A stretch of 64,000 nucleotides of DNA, from NCBI RefSeq assembly GCF_022662575.1, contig NZ_JALBFU010000004.1:62001-126000 (forward strand), given 5' to 3'. The stretch is from Luteimonas aquatica. GTDB taxonomy: Bacteria; Pseudomonadota; Gammaproteobacteria; Xanthomonadales; Xanthomonadaceae. Each line of letters opens with the position of its first letter. The stretch's first letter is position 1. Under the pieces are notes generated by a model that ran no database searches, was not told the origin of the DNA, and saw only the letters and a list, made by a program, of their open reading frames with translations. Below are positions 37,997 through 48,692 of this stretch, one piece after another. The position numbers and the translations under genes were made by a program.

Positions 37997-38863
37997 ATGC
38001 GCTCATCGATCATCACCGGCCTGCTCCTGGGAAGCTGCGGTTTCGCGGCCCATGCCGAGGCCGGCAACTGCACCGCGATCGACACCCTTCCGGCGACGAT
38101 CGGTACGCCGGGTCTGTACTGCCTCGACCAGAACCTGGCGACCGCCATCGTCAGCGGCAATGCCATCACGATCAATACCGATAATGTGACCATCGACTGC
38201 AATGGACGCAGTATCGACGGTTCCGCCGCGGGTCCGGGCACGGTGGCGTTCGGCATTCGCGCACAGAACAGGGCCGATGTCACCATCCGCCACTGCAGTA
38301 TTCGCGGGTTCTATATCGGATTGCAGCTTGGCAACACCGACAACAGCAACAGCCAGGGACATCTGGTGGAGCACAATCACGTGGATGCGAGCACGATGGT
38401 CGGCATCGACGTGCAGGGATGGGGCAGCATCGTGCGGGCGAATCAGGTGACCGACACCGGCGGCCGCCCGTCGGTGGGCACGGCCAAAGGCATCTTCGTG
38501 CAGGGCAACGGCCTGGTTGCGAACAATCTGGTGAGTGGCGTCAAGCCGGCGGCCGACAGCAGCTGGGGCAATCCAGTGGGCATCCATGCCGTATCCGGCC
38601 CGTTCGAAGTCGTCGACAACCGGATTCTCGGCGTGGTGACGATCGGCAGCAACGGCACCGCGAACGGGATCCTCGCCTGGATGGGGCCGTCGGAGAACGT
38701 GTCCAGCTATCGCAACAACACGATCATCAACAGCGGCGCCACGCCGGGATATGGCATCTACATCGACACCGGGAACAAGTCCGTGTGCCGCGGCAACACC
38801 GTCGCCAATTACGCGAACGGATTGGCGGCTTGCTTCGATGGCGGCGGCAACGTCAGCAGATAA
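37997..38863 (+). CDS. Secreted right-handed beta-helix repeat protein
   Basis: A 288-aa exported protein: signal peptide residues 1-22 (cut after AHA or AEA), followed by repeated short strands typical of a parallel beta-helix (TINTDNVTIDCNGRSIDG, IRAQNRADVTIRHCSIRGFY, then several N-x-V/I turns). The six Cys include a likely N-terminal pair. The fold is shared by pectate lyase-like and adhesin proteins, but no catalytic set is visible. ATG 37997 has the ribosome site AAAGGAGA. Its base composition is clearly lower in GC than its neighbours, which may indicate acquisition. Confidence 0.85.
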   Translation: MRSSIITGLLLGSCGFAAHAEAGNCTAIDTLPATIGTPGLYCLDQNLATAIVSGNAITINTDNVTIDCNGRSIDGSAAGPGTVAFGIRAQNRADVTIRHCSIRGFYIGLQLGNTDNSNSQGHLVEHNHVDASTMVGIDVQGWGSIVRANQVTDTGGRPSVGTAKGIFVQGNGLVANNLVSGVKPAADSSWGNPVGIHAVSGPFEVVDNRILGVVTIGSNGTANGILAWMGPSENVSSYRNNTIINSGATPGYGIYIDTGNKSVCRGNTVANYANGLAACFDGGGNVSR

Positions 38864-38901
38864 GGAAGCATTGGCGGGCCACACGGCATATGCCGAAAAC
38901 A

Positions 38902-38930
38902 GAAAAGGCCCGGCGATGCCGGGCCTTTTC
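38902..38930. terminator. Bidirectional Rho-independent terminator
   Basis: A perfect 13-bp stem GAAAAGGCCCGGC/GCCGGGCCTTTTC with a 3-nt loop separates the convergent beta-helix gene and icd. The A/T ends of the stem supply a short T-run in both directions. Confidence 0.92.
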
Positions 38931-38953
38931 CATGCGGGCGGAACGCTTGCGCC

Positions 38954-40282
<1,329 letters not shown>

Positions 40283-40500
40283 CGGAATCTCCGAGGTGAG
40301 GGATCGCGCTGGGCCGGTGGCCTTGGGCACCGGCCGCGGACCGGCGGGTCCGCAGCCGATACGACCGCATCGGGGCGGCAGCTCGACTGGCGCGTACGAA
40401 AGCCTATTGTCGCGGTTTAGCCGGTCCGCGGCAAAGCGCGCGACGAGCGGATCGGGCCGGCCGGTGGCGGCGGCCGTCCCTCAGGGGCCGGCGGCAGGCG

Positions 40501-40525
40501 AAAAAAGACGCCGCGGGACGGCGCC
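40501..40525 (-). terminator. Rho-independent terminator after the peptidase/lipoprotein operon
   Basis: Read on the minus strand: stem GGCGCCG, 5-nt loop, CGGCGTC (one G-U pair), followed directly by six T. It lies 25 nt past the lipoprotein stop at 40551. Confidence 0.85.
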
Positions 40526-40550
40526 TGAGGAAAATCGCAACGCTGCGGGC

Positions 40551-40931
40551 CTATTCGCGGAACAGCGGCTCGAGGCTGGCGCGCGACTGCGGCACGAAGG
40601 GGTACTGGCGGTCGCCGTAGCGCAGGGTGACCTCGTACTGCTGCGGATGGTCCCAGAGCGCCTGGTCGATGCGCGCCTTCTGCCCGGAGGCGAGCTCGCG
40701 CACGCTCACCTGCAGCGGCGGCGCGCCGGCGCCCTGCTGCAGCGCCAGGAAGGCGTCGATGCCGCGGCGCTGGTCCTCGGGGGTGGCGGCGGCGCGTACC
40801 GCCTGCCATGCGTTGTCGGTCGCGTCGTTGCCGGACATGGAGTCACCGTGGAGGCGGCCGCCGCACGCGGCCAGCAGCAGGCAGCATGCCAGCAGCGGGC
40901 GGATCAGCGGGGCGGGCGCGAGCGGGTTCAG
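40551..40931 (-). CDS. Lipoprotein apparently starting at CTG, coupled to the zinc peptidase
   Basis: A 126-aa lipoprotein whose signal sequence is plain (LIRPLLACCLLLAACGG, lipobox LAAC), yet no ATG, GTG or TTG precedes it in frame short of a very long overlap with the peptidase. The best start is the CTG at 40931, which overlaps the peptidase stop as CTGA and has an AGAGGA ribosome site exactly 6 nt upstream. The only nearby ATG (MSGNDATDN) would remove the signal. The mature part (about 100 residues) has alternating helix/strand and no known domain. Close coupling suggests it works with the peptidase, for instance as an inhibitor or anchor; that is inference. Confidence 0.7.
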   Translation of the reverse strand: MNPLAPAPLIRPLLACCLLLAACGGRLHGDSMSGNDATDNAWQAVRAAATPEDQRRGIDAFLALQQGAGAPPLQVSVRELASGQKARIDQALWDHPQQYEVTLRYGDRQYPFVPQSRASLEPLFRE

Positions 40932-41746
40932 GTGTGGTCCTCTACCCAGGTTTCCAGGATGTCGAGGTGGCGCTCGCGCACGTCCATGCCGGTATGCATG
41001 ATGCTGTCGGTGTCCTTGGCCGCGTCGGGACCGCCGTTGCCATTGTACTCGTCGGGCAGGCCGATCATGTGGCCGAACTCGTGCGCCGCGCCGACCTGCG
41101 GGTCGGAGGCACCCTTGTTCACGGGATTGACGTCCTCGCTGTCGAAGCGGCCGGTGTTCTGGCTCGGCACCACGTAGCTCTGGTTGAAGCCGCCCTCGTC
41201 GATCTTCACCACGTCGATGTTCCAGTTCTCGCTGCCGTCGACCGCATCCTTCAGGCCGCCGAAGAAGCCGCCCGGGGCCTCGCCGACGTCGAGATTGACG
41301 TCCAGCGTGACCTGCTGGCCGTCGTCGGTGGTGATGGTGTGGCCGCTCCAGGCGTTCTCGATGGCCTGCTTGTAGTCGGCGATGAACTGCTGCTTGTCCT
41401 GCTCGGTCCAGGTCTGCCCGTCGGGGCCTTCCTGGAAGTTGAACTCGATCTTCATGTCGAGTTCGAGGGTATAGGTGCCGTCGGCCTCCCGGTACAGCTG
41501 CATGTCGTAGGCATCGCGCACGCCGCCGGCGGTGACGCTGTCCTCGGAGGCGACCAGTTCGCGCTCGCCGCTCGGGGCCCCGCCGCCGTCGTCGGGGCGC
41601 TTGGCCGGCACCGCGGCGAGCATGCGCGAGACGCCGTCGGCGACCGGCGCGCGCGCGGCGGCGTCGGAGGCGGGCGTCTGCGGGCGCTGCGCGGGCAGCG
41701 GCGGCGCTTCGAAGGAGGGCTGGACCTGCGAGGAAATGGTGGTCAT
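40928..41746 (-). CDS. Putative zinc metallopeptidase (HExxH-type) without signal peptide
   Basis: A 272-aa protein with the zinc motif HEFGHMIGLPDEY (about residues 218-230, an HExxHxxGxxDE variant) and a downstream SIMHTGM that resembles the Met-turn of metzincins. The N-terminal 65 residues are Pro/Ala-rich and probably disordered; the middle (about 75-200) is a beta-rich domain with acidic stretches. There is no signal peptide, so it either acts in the cytoplasm or leaves by a specialised secretion route. An 18-bp box shared with the EF-hand-like gene at 46076 lies 74 nt upstream. It is translationally coupled to the lipoprotein gene at 40551-40931. Confidence 0.82.
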   Translation of the reverse strand: MTTISSQVQPSFEAPPLPAQRPQTPASDAAARAPVADGVSRMLAAVPAKRPDDGGGAPSGERELVASEDSVTAGGVRDAYDMQLYREADGTYTLELDMKIEFNFQEGPDGQTWTEQDKQQFIADYKQAIENAWSGHTITTDDGQQVTLDVNLDVGEAPGGFFGGLKDAVDGSENWNIDVVKIDEGGFNQSYVVPSQNTGRFDSEDVNPVNKGASDPQVGAAHEFGHMIGLPDEYNGNGGPDAAKDTDSIMHTGMDVRERHLDILETWVEDHT

Positions 41747-41820
41747 GGCGTGCTCGGAATCCGTGGCGACGGTCCAAGCCTAGTCGGCGCTGCCGGGCCG
41801 GACGACCTGGGACGTGTCCT

Positions 41821-41838
41821 AGCTAGGGTTGGCCCCAG
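41821..41838 (-). promoter_or_regulatory. CTAGG-type palindromic box upstream of the peptidase
   Basis: On the minus strand, CTGGGGCCAACCCTAGCT, 74 nt before the peptidase start. It matches 14 of 18 positions of the box before the EF-hand-like gene (45998-46015). CTAG is rare in such genomes, which makes a shared palindrome more notable. The binding protein is unknown. Confidence 0.5.
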
Positions 41839-41940
41839 GATGCGGCACGCATGGCGTTCGCCGCCGCCGCGCGAGGGCGCCGCCCGAATCCGGCCGTTCG
41901 ATTGCGCGCGCTCCTTGAAACGATGCGCTCTCCGGAAATG

Positions 41941-41970
41941 CGCAGGGCGCGCCTTTCGGCGCGCCCTGCG
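41941..41970 (-). terminator. Terminator-like hairpin after the lipoprotein gene
   Basis: A perfect 13-bp stem CGCAGGGCGCGCC/GGCGCGCCCTGCG with a TTTC loop, 24 nt past the stop at 41994. No good T-run follows, so termination may need Rho or be partial. Confidence 0.65.
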
Positions 41971-41993
41971 GGTCTTGCGGATGGAGCGGTCGC

Positions 41994-42503
41994 TTACTTG
42001 ACCTCGAAGTCCTTGCTCTGCACGACGGCGCCGTCGAGCGAGATTTCGACCTTGTACTTACCCACCGGCCAGTCCTTGTCGTTGGTCAGCTCGAACTTGG
42101 TCACGCCGGGGCCGGTGAAGTTGAACTCCTGGGAGTCTTCCTTCACCACCTGGCCGTCCTGGAACGTCCACTTGGCGGTCAGCTTGCCGGTGGAGGCGGC
42201 GGCCGGATCGGAGTTGCTGGTGCTGACGGCGGCGATGATCTTGTCCTTCTTGCCGAAGGCCGAGGTCGGGGTGGTGATCTTGCCGTCGGGGCCGGCGGCG
42301 TTGCCCAGGTCGACCGAGGTCACCGAGACGGTGGCGGCGGCCGGGGCCGGCGCGGGTTCGGGCGTCGTGGTCGGCGCAGGCGCGGCCGGTTCGGTGGCGG
42401 CCGGCGGCGTGGCGGCGGGCTCTTCCTTCTTCTTGCAGCCGACCAGCGCCAGCGAGCCGACCAGGGCGGCGGCGATGGCGAGATTGAGCGTCTTGCTTGT
42501 CAT
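41994..42503 (-). CDS. Lipoprotein with proline-rich linker
   Basis: A 169-aa lipoprotein: signal MTSKTLNLAIAAALVGSLAL ending in the lipobox LVGC, then KKK and a long Pro/Ala/Thr linker (about 28-60) that could span the periplasm. The C-terminal ~100 residues form a beta-sandwich-like domain (GKLTAKWTFQDGQVVKEDSQ, WPVGKYKVEISLDG), reminiscent of Ig-like or DUF-type binding domains found on secreted proteins. No enzyme motif. It stands alone between LysM and peptidase genes. Confidence 0.82.
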   Translation of the reverse strand: MTSKTLNLAIAAALVGSLALVGCKKKEEPAATPPAATEPAAPAPTTTPEPAPAPAAATVSVTSVDLGNAAGPDGKITTPTSAFGKKDKIIAAVSTSNSDPAAASTGKLTAKWTFQDGQVVKEDSQEFNFTGPGVTKFELTNDKDWPVGKYKVEISLDGAVVQSKDFEVK

Positions 42504-42579
42504 GGGTATCTCCGTGAGAGGGTCAGGAATGGTCGGAACCGGGCAGCGCCCGGCGCGCAGGAAACAGACGCGAAACTGC

Positions 42580-42939
42580 TCAGTCGGCCTTGGCCGGAAT
42601 CTTCAGCACCTGGCCGGGCTTGATCAAGTCCGGATCCTTGATCTGATCGCTGTTGGCCTCGAAGATCTGGTGCCATGCGCTCGCCTTGCCGTAGAACTGC
42701 TTGGCGATATGCGACAGGGTGTCGCCCTTCTGCACGGTATAGGTCTGTTCGCCGACCGCTTCCTCGGTGGAGGTCACCTTGGAGGTCACGCCGCTGAAGT
42801 CGGCCTTGGTCGCTTCCTGTTCGGTGCTCGTGACCTTGCTCGTCACGCCGGAGAAGTCGGCCTTGGGTTCGTCATTCTTCGCACCGCCAGACGCGAGCGA
42901 GAGCGAGTTCGGATCGTTGGGATTCTGGGGGTTGCTCAT
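42580..42939 (-). CDS. LysM-domain protein, C-terminal Kbp/YgaU-like LysM
   Basis: A 119-aa protein with no signal peptide. Residues about 26-58 hold two near-identical copies of ADFSGVTSKVTSTE. The C-terminal 52 residues are a LysM domain (YTVQKGDTLSHIAKQFYG... KDPDLIKPGQVLKIP), closest in pattern to the cytoplasmic potassium-binding protein Kbp (YgaU). E. coli Kbp has a BON domain before LysM; here the doubled motif takes its place. A cytoplasmic role is therefore as likely as peptidoglycan binding. Confidence 0.85.
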   Translation of the reverse strand: MSNPQNPNDPNSLSLASGGAKNDEPKADFSGVTSKVTSTEQEATKADFSGVTSKVTSTEEAVGEQTYTVQKGDTLSHIAKQFYGKASAWHQIFEANSDQIKDPDLIKPGQVLKIPAKAD

Positions 42940-43039
42940 CAGGGGCTCCTATGCCGCGTTGACGGCGCGCAGCGTCCCACGAACGTTGTTAAAAAATCAT
43001 ATTTCGGCCGTGAAGTCCGTCGCGCTGTTTGCGCGGCGT

Positions 43040-43849
43040 TTATTGCCGCAGGTCGCGGCCCGGAACGGGCGGCGGCAGGCCGGGCGTGGCGCGCCAGGGA
43101 TTGATGTCCAGCCCGCCCCGGCGGGTGTAGCGCGCCTCCACCGACAGCGCCCGCGGGCGGCAGCGCGCCAGCACGTCGACGAAGATGCGTTCCACGCATT
43201 GCTCGTGGAATTCGGCGTGCTCGCGGAAGGAGACCAGGTAGCGCAGCAGGCCGGCGCGGTCGATGCGCGGGCCGCGGTAGGCCAGGGTCACGCCGGCCCA
43301 GTCGGGCTGGCCGGTGACCGGGCAGTTGGACTTGAGCAGGGCCGAGTGCAGGCGCTCCTCGACCTCGCCGGCGTCGGCCACGGCCAGGAACGCCGGGTCC
43401 GGCGCGTCGTAGCGGTCGCAGTCGACGGCCAGGCCGTCCAGCGATTGCAGGCCGGCGTCCTCGCCGATGGCGGGCAACCCGTCGACGACCTCGACCGGGG
43501 CGCCGGCGGCGTGCGACAGGTCGGCGACGATGCGCGCGCGGACCTGCTCGGCGCTGTCGAAGCGCTCGGCGTTGAAGGAGTTCAGATAGAGCTTGAGCGA
43601 CTTGGATTCGATCAGGTGGGGCGAGGCCGCCGGCACGCTGATCGTGGCGGTGGCCACGACCGGCTTGCCGCGCCCGTCCAGCCAGCTCAGCTCGTAGGCA
43701 TGCCAGCGGTCCGTCCCGACGAAGGGCAGCGCTTCCCCGTGCAAGCCCAGGCCGGCACGCCCTTGCGCGCGCGGGATGGGAAACAGCAGCGAAGCATCGT
43801 AATGACGCGGATACGCGACGTCGCGGCCGAGCGGGAGTTGCGAAGACAT
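43040..43849 (-). CDS. queF: NADPH-dependent 7-cyano-7-deazaguanine reductase
   Basis: A 269-aa QueF of the long (two-domain, E. coli-like) type, reducing preQ0 to preQ1 in queuosine synthesis. The QueF motif is [13 protein letters not shown]. The catalytic Cys lies in [11 protein letters not shown] and the following region has [11 protein letters not shown]. The start at 43849 and length match the family. It is divergent from the GST gene. Confidence 0.97.
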   Translation of the reverse strand: MSSQLPLGRDVAYPRHYDASLLFPIPRAQGRAGLGLHGEALPFVGTDRWHAYELSWLDGRGKPVVATATISVPAASPHLIESKSLKLYLNSFNAERFDSAEQVRARIVADLSHAAGAPVEVVDGLPAIGEDAGLQSLDGLAVDCDRYDAPDPAFLAVADAGEVEERLHSALLKSNCPVTGQPDWAGVTLAYRGPRIDRAGLLRYLVSFREHAEFHEQCVERIFVDVLARCRPRALSVEARYTRRGGLDINPWRATPGLPPPVPGRDLRQ

Positions 43850-43942
43850 GGGCCAATTTTACGCCGCCCGCGCAAGAAGCGGATATCGCCGCGGTCGCGC
43901 GCGCCGGACACTGCGTCCCGACCCCGCAACCCTCTCGCGCCC

Positions 43943-44587
43943 ATGCTCACGCTCTACGACTACCTGCCCTCGCGCAACGCCTGGAAAGTCCGCCAGCTGC
44001 TGCGGCACCTGGACCGTCCCTACCGCAGCGTCCCGGTCAGCATCTTCGAGGGCGAAGGCCAGCGCCCGGACTATCTGCAGATCAGCCCCACCGGCACGGT
44101 GCCGGCGCTGCGCTTCGAGGACGGCCGCGTGCTGTCGGAGTCCAATCCGATCCTGTTCCACCTCGCCGAGGGCACGCCCTACCTGCCCGCGGACGGCTTC
44201 GACCGCGCCAAGGTGCTGCAGTGGATGTCCTTCGAGCAGGAGCGCGTGGAAAGCCAGATCGGCGCGCTACGCCACTGGACGCAGACCGGCAAGCTGGCGC
44301 GGCGCGCGCCGGTGCTGGTGGAGGGCAAGCGCGCGGCCGGCCGCAAGGCGCTGGCCGTCCTCGACGCGCAGCTGGCCGGCCGGCCTTTTGTCGCCGGCCA
44401 GGCCTACACCGTCGCCGACATCGCCCTGTTCGCCTACGCCAGCCGCAGCGACGAGGCCGACGGGCTGTCGCTGGCGCCGTTCGCCCACCTGCGCGCCTGG
44501 ATCGCGCGCGTGCGCGCGCAACCGGGCTTCCTCGACGAGGACCATCCCTACGCGCTGGACCCGCACTCCGGCCGCGAGCTGCCCTGA
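43943..44587 (+). CDS. Glutathione S-transferase family protein
   Basis: A 214-aa protein with the thioredoxin-like N-terminal domain (LYDYLPSRNAWKVRQLLRHL, with Ser/Asn at the position that contacts glutathione, and ISPTGTVPALRFEDGRVLSE ending in the conserved ES-NPIL turn) and the all-helical C-terminal domain (about 90-205, AYTVADIALFAY). The substrate is unknown. ATG 43943 was chosen because the fold starts there. Confidence 0.93.
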   Translation: MLTLYDYLPSRNAWKVRQLLRHLDRPYRSVPVSIFEGEGQRPDYLQISPTGTVPALRFEDGRVLSESNPILFHLAEGTPYLPADGFDRAKVLQWMSFEQERVESQIGALRHWTQTGKLARRAPVLVEGKRAAGRKALAVLDAQLAGRPFVAGQAYTVADIALFAYASRSDEADGLSLAPFAHLRAWIARVRAQPGFLDEDHPYALDPHSGRELP

Positions 44588-44591
44588 TCGG

Positions 44592-45926
44592 CTAGGCGCG
44601 CGGCGCGCCGAGATAATCCAGCGTGACCTGCAGCAGCGCGCGCAGGCCGACGTCGAGCGAGGATTCGTCGAGCAGGAACTTCGGCGAGTGGTTGCTGGGC
44701 GCGGTCGCCGGATCGGTGCCCTCGGCGGTGGAGCCGACGAAGAAGAACATCGCCGGCACTTGCTTGGCGTAGAAGGAAAAATCCTCCGCGCCCATCTGCA
44801 GCGAGGGTTCGTAGACGTTGCCGGCCCCGACCGTCGCCTGCAGGCTGGGCAGCATCTTCGCGGTCAGCGCCGGGTCGTTGTAGGTGACCGGATTGCCCGG
44901 CTGGTCGGGCACCTGCGCCTCGGCGCGCGCGCCGTGCGCGCTGGCGACGTGCTCGGCGACGTTCTTCAGGTCGGCGAAGATGTCCTGGCGCATGCCCTCG
45001 TCGAAGGTGCGGATGGTGCCGACCATCTCCACCTCGTCGGGGATGATGTTGTAGCGGATGCCGCCCTTGATGGCGCCGAAGGTCACCACCGCCGGCAGCC
45101 GCGAAATGTCGGTGCGGCGGCTGACGATGGTCTGCGCGGTGGAGATCAGATCGGCGCTGGCCACGATCGGGTCCACGCCCTTCCACGGCGCCGAGCCGTG
45201 GGTCTGGCGTCCGTGCACCTTGATGGTGAAGCGGTCGGAGGCCGCCATCAGCGGGCCGCCGCGCACGGCGATCTTGCCGGCCTGCACGGAGGAGAACACG
45301 TGCAGGCCGAACACGGCCTCCGGCTTGAAGTCCCGGAACAGGCCTTCCTTGAGCATCAGCGCCGCGCCGCCCTCCTCGTCGGCCGGCGCGCCCTCCTCGG
45401 CCGGCTGGAAGATCAGCATCACCTCGCCCGGCAGCCGTTCGCGCATGGCCACCAGCGCATCGGCCACGCCGAGCAGGATGCCGGTGTGCGCATCGTGCCC
45501 GCAGGCGTGCATCACCCCGACCGTCTCGCCGCGGAAGGTCGCGGTGGCCTGGGAGGCGAACGGCAGCCCGGTCTGTTCGCGCACCGGCAGCGCGTCCATG
45601 TCGGCGCGCAGCGCGATCCTCGGCCCCGGCTTGCCGCCGCGGATGATCGCCACCACGCCGTGATGGGCGATGCCCGTGCGCGGCTGCAGGCCGAGCGCGC
45701 GCAAGTGCTCGGCCACCTTCGCGGCGGTGCGCTCCTCGCGGTTGGACAGTTCCGGGTGCTGGTGGAAATCGCGCCGCCAATCGATCACCTGCTGGCGCAG
45801 CTTGGCGGCGGCGGCCGCGACCTCGGGGCGTTGCGTGGGCGGCGTCTGCTGCGCGGCGGCGGCGAGCGGCATGCCGGCGAGAAGGGCGCCGGCGAGCAGC
45901 GGCGAAAGGCAGCGTGGAGACGGCAT
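44592..45926 (-). CDS. Exported M20 amidohydrolase (hippurate/indole-acetyl-amino-acid hydrolase type)
   Basis: A 444-aa M20D metal-dependent amidohydrolase with a signal peptide (residues 1-25, ending AAA-Q). Markers are RRDFHQHPELSNRE, LRADMDALPVREQ, HACGHDAHTGILLG (metal ligand His/Cys), QPAEEG and SNHSPKF near the end. Such enzymes cleave N-acyl amino acids; the substrate is unknown and a periplasmic site is expected. The stop is 5 nt from the convergent GST stop. Confidence 0.93.
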   Translation of the reverse strand: MPSPRCLSPLLAGALLAGMPLAAAAQQTPPTQRPEVAAAAAKLRQQVIDWRRDFHQHPELSNREERTAAKVAEHLRALGLQPRTGIAHHGVVAIIRGGKPGPRIALRADMDALPVREQTGLPFASQATATFRGETVGVMHACGHDAHTGILLGVADALVAMRERLPGEVMLIFQPAEEGAPADEEGGAALMLKEGLFRDFKPEAVFGLHVFSSVQAGKIAVRGGPLMAASDRFTIKVHGRQTHGSAPWKGVDPIVASADLISTAQTIVSRRTDISRLPAVVTFGAIKGGIRYNIIPDEVEMVGTIRTFDEGMRQDIFADLKNVAEHVASAHGARAEAQVPDQPGNPVTYNDPALTAKMLPSLQATVGAGNVYEPSLQMGAEDFSFYAKQVPAMFFFVGSTAEGTDPATAPSNHSPKFLLDESSLDVGLRALLQVTLDYLGAPRA

Positions 45927-45997
45927 CGGCAATGCTCCGTGGGCAGGCAGGGGCCGATGGTAGCGCGCGCGGCGGCGGTCCCTCCATGTAGCGCCGG

Positions 45998-46015
45998 CTA
46001 GGGGCATTCCTAGCT
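45998..46015 (+). promoter_or_regulatory. CTAGG-type inverted-repeat box upstream of EF-hand-like gene
   Basis: CTAGGGGCATTCCTAGCT, with GCTAGG-N6-CCTAGC as the inverted repeat (45997-46014), lies 60 nt before the ATG at 46076. It matches 14 of 18 positions of the box before the zinc peptidase gene (41821-41838). Confidence 0.5.
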
Positions 46016-46075
46016 GTCATGCGCGCTGCGCGGGGCTAAGGTAGGGTCCGACAGCGCCATCCAGGAGCCGCCGCC

Positions 46076-47668
46076 ATGTCCGTCGATGGAGTCCGGGCCG
46101 AACCCGCCCCCGTGCACTACGCCGAGCCCGCGCGCGTGCCGCCGCGCCGCATCACCGACGATGTTGCGCTGGACGTGCTCAATCGCCGTTTCGGCGACTT
46201 CGACACCGCGGCCAAGGGCGGCGACGCCGACGGCAAGATCAGCCGCGGCGACCTGCAGGCCGTCGTCGAACATAGCCGCGACCAGGAGCTGGTGGACGCC
46301 GCCAGCCACCTGCTCGATACCCCCGACCTGCGCGATCGCCTGGACACCGCCGCCAAGGGGGGCGAGCGCGACGGCGTGATCAGCGCCAAGGACCTGACCA
46401 GCTACACGGTGCGCGAGCAGCCCTCCGCCCTGCCGACGCTGGCCACGCGGCAGGTCGACGGCTCGGCGCAGGATCCCACCGTGCTGCACATCGACGCCGT
46501 GCCGCCGGAAGGCGCCAGCTGGAGCAACGCGAGCGGACCGCGCGCCGGCATCGTCTCGGTCTACGTCGACGGCGAATACGTCGCCGACGCGACGATCTTC
46601 GCGGAGAATCCGGACGGCGCCGACGTCAACCTCGGCGTGCTCGGACCGGGCCCGCACACCATCGAGCTGCGCGACAGCAGCGCGCTCGGCACCGGTGCGC
46701 CGGAAGCGCGCATCGACCCCGCATCGGTGCGCATGGACGCCACCAATCTCGATGTCGATTCGAGCGACCCGGCCGTGCGCGATCAGGCGCTGGCCGCGCG
46801 CTACGCGCCCAACCTGGCGCTGGCCGACAACGAACAGGCCACCAACAACACGCCGCTGATGACCACCGCGCAGGTGATCCATCACGACGACGGCACCACC
46901 ACCATCGCCTACCGCATCCTGTACAGCAACGAGGACGGCGGCGACGGCAGCGATCCGGCCGTGCTCAGCAATCGCTGGGGCCGCACCACCGACGACGAGC
47001 GCGTCTACGAGGTGACGATCGACGCCGGGGGCGAGGTGATCGATTTCTCCGGCAAGAACGCCTCCAGCGGCGCCGGCGGCGCCATCCTGCACGACGACGA
47101 CCGCGGCGTGCGCGAGATGAACAACGCACTCGGCCCGACCGGCCTGCCCGGCATCGCCATCAGCAACGAACACAACAATGTGCGCTGGGACGATCCGGGC
47201 GATCGCCGCAACCGCGGTTATTCCGGCGTGCCCGTGCTGGTGGACGCCGGCCCCAACACCGGGCGCGACGCCTCCAACGAACCCGGCCCGGCCACGAACG
47301 AAGTGATGCGCGAGAACCCGTGGACCTGGCGCGTGGCCAACGCCGAAATGCGGCGCGAGGGCGCGGACGGCGGCGGAAGCAAGCTGGACGCGGTCCAGCC
47401 CTACGATCGCCTCTACCTGAGCATGGACGACGGCACCTTCGACGAAGGCACCGAAATCACGGTGCATTACGCCAACGGACAGTCCGAGACGGTGCGCCTC
47501 GACGACGCCAACGGCAATTCCAATTCCGTCTCGGTCGTGCTGAGCGGCGAACCCGGCAGCATCGCGTCGATCGAAGTCGCCGGCGCCGAAGGCACCGGCG
47601 TGGAGGCCTACACCTTGAACGGCGACGACACGCCGCGCCCGGTGACGGACATCGCCGAACGCGATTGA
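46076..47668 (+). CDS. Unknown 530-aa protein with paired EF-hand-like motifs
   Basis: An acidic 530-aa protein without signal peptide or membrane helix. Residues about 30-115 contain two matching helix-loop-helix units, FDTAAKGGDADGKISRGDL and LDTAAKGGERDGVISAKDL, each with a degenerate EF-hand loop lacking the first Asp. The same TAAKGGxxDGxIS pattern occurs in some type III/VI secretion-associated proteins. A beta-rich middle follows, with YRILYSNEDGGDGS and WGRTTDDERVYEV (about 275-325), then a Gly/Asn-rich C-terminal half. Function is unknown; lack of a signal with Ca-like motifs suggests a substrate of a specialised secretion system. ATG 46076 has an AGGAG site. Confidence 0.75.
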   Translation: MSVDGVRAEPAPVHYAEPARVPPRRITDDVALDVLNRRFGDFDTAAKGGDADGKISRGDLQAVVEHSRDQELVDAASHLLDTPDLRDRLDTAAKGGERDGVISAKDLTSYTVREQPSALPTLATRQVDGSAQDPTVLHIDAVPPEGASWSNASGPRAGIVSVYVDGEYVADATIFAENPDGADVNLGVLGPGPHTIELRDSSALGTGAPEARIDPASVRMDATNLDVDSSDPAVRDQALAARYAPNLALADNEQATNNTPLMTTAQVIHHDDGTTTIAYRILYSNEDGGDGSDPAVLSNRWGRTTDDERVYEVTIDAGGEVIDFSGKNASSGAGGAILHDDDRGVREMNNALGPTGLPGIAISNEHNNVRWDDPGDRRNRGYSGVPVLVDAGPNTGRDASNEPGPATNEVMRENPWTWRVANAEMRREGADGGGSKLDAVQPYDRLYLSMDDGTFDEGTEITVHYANGQSETVRLDDANGNSNSVSVVLSGEPGSIASIEVAGAEGTGVEAYTLNGDDTPRPVTDIAERD

Positions 47669-47690
47669 TCCGCCACCGCGCGCAACGCGA

Positions 47691-48692
<1,002 letters not shown>

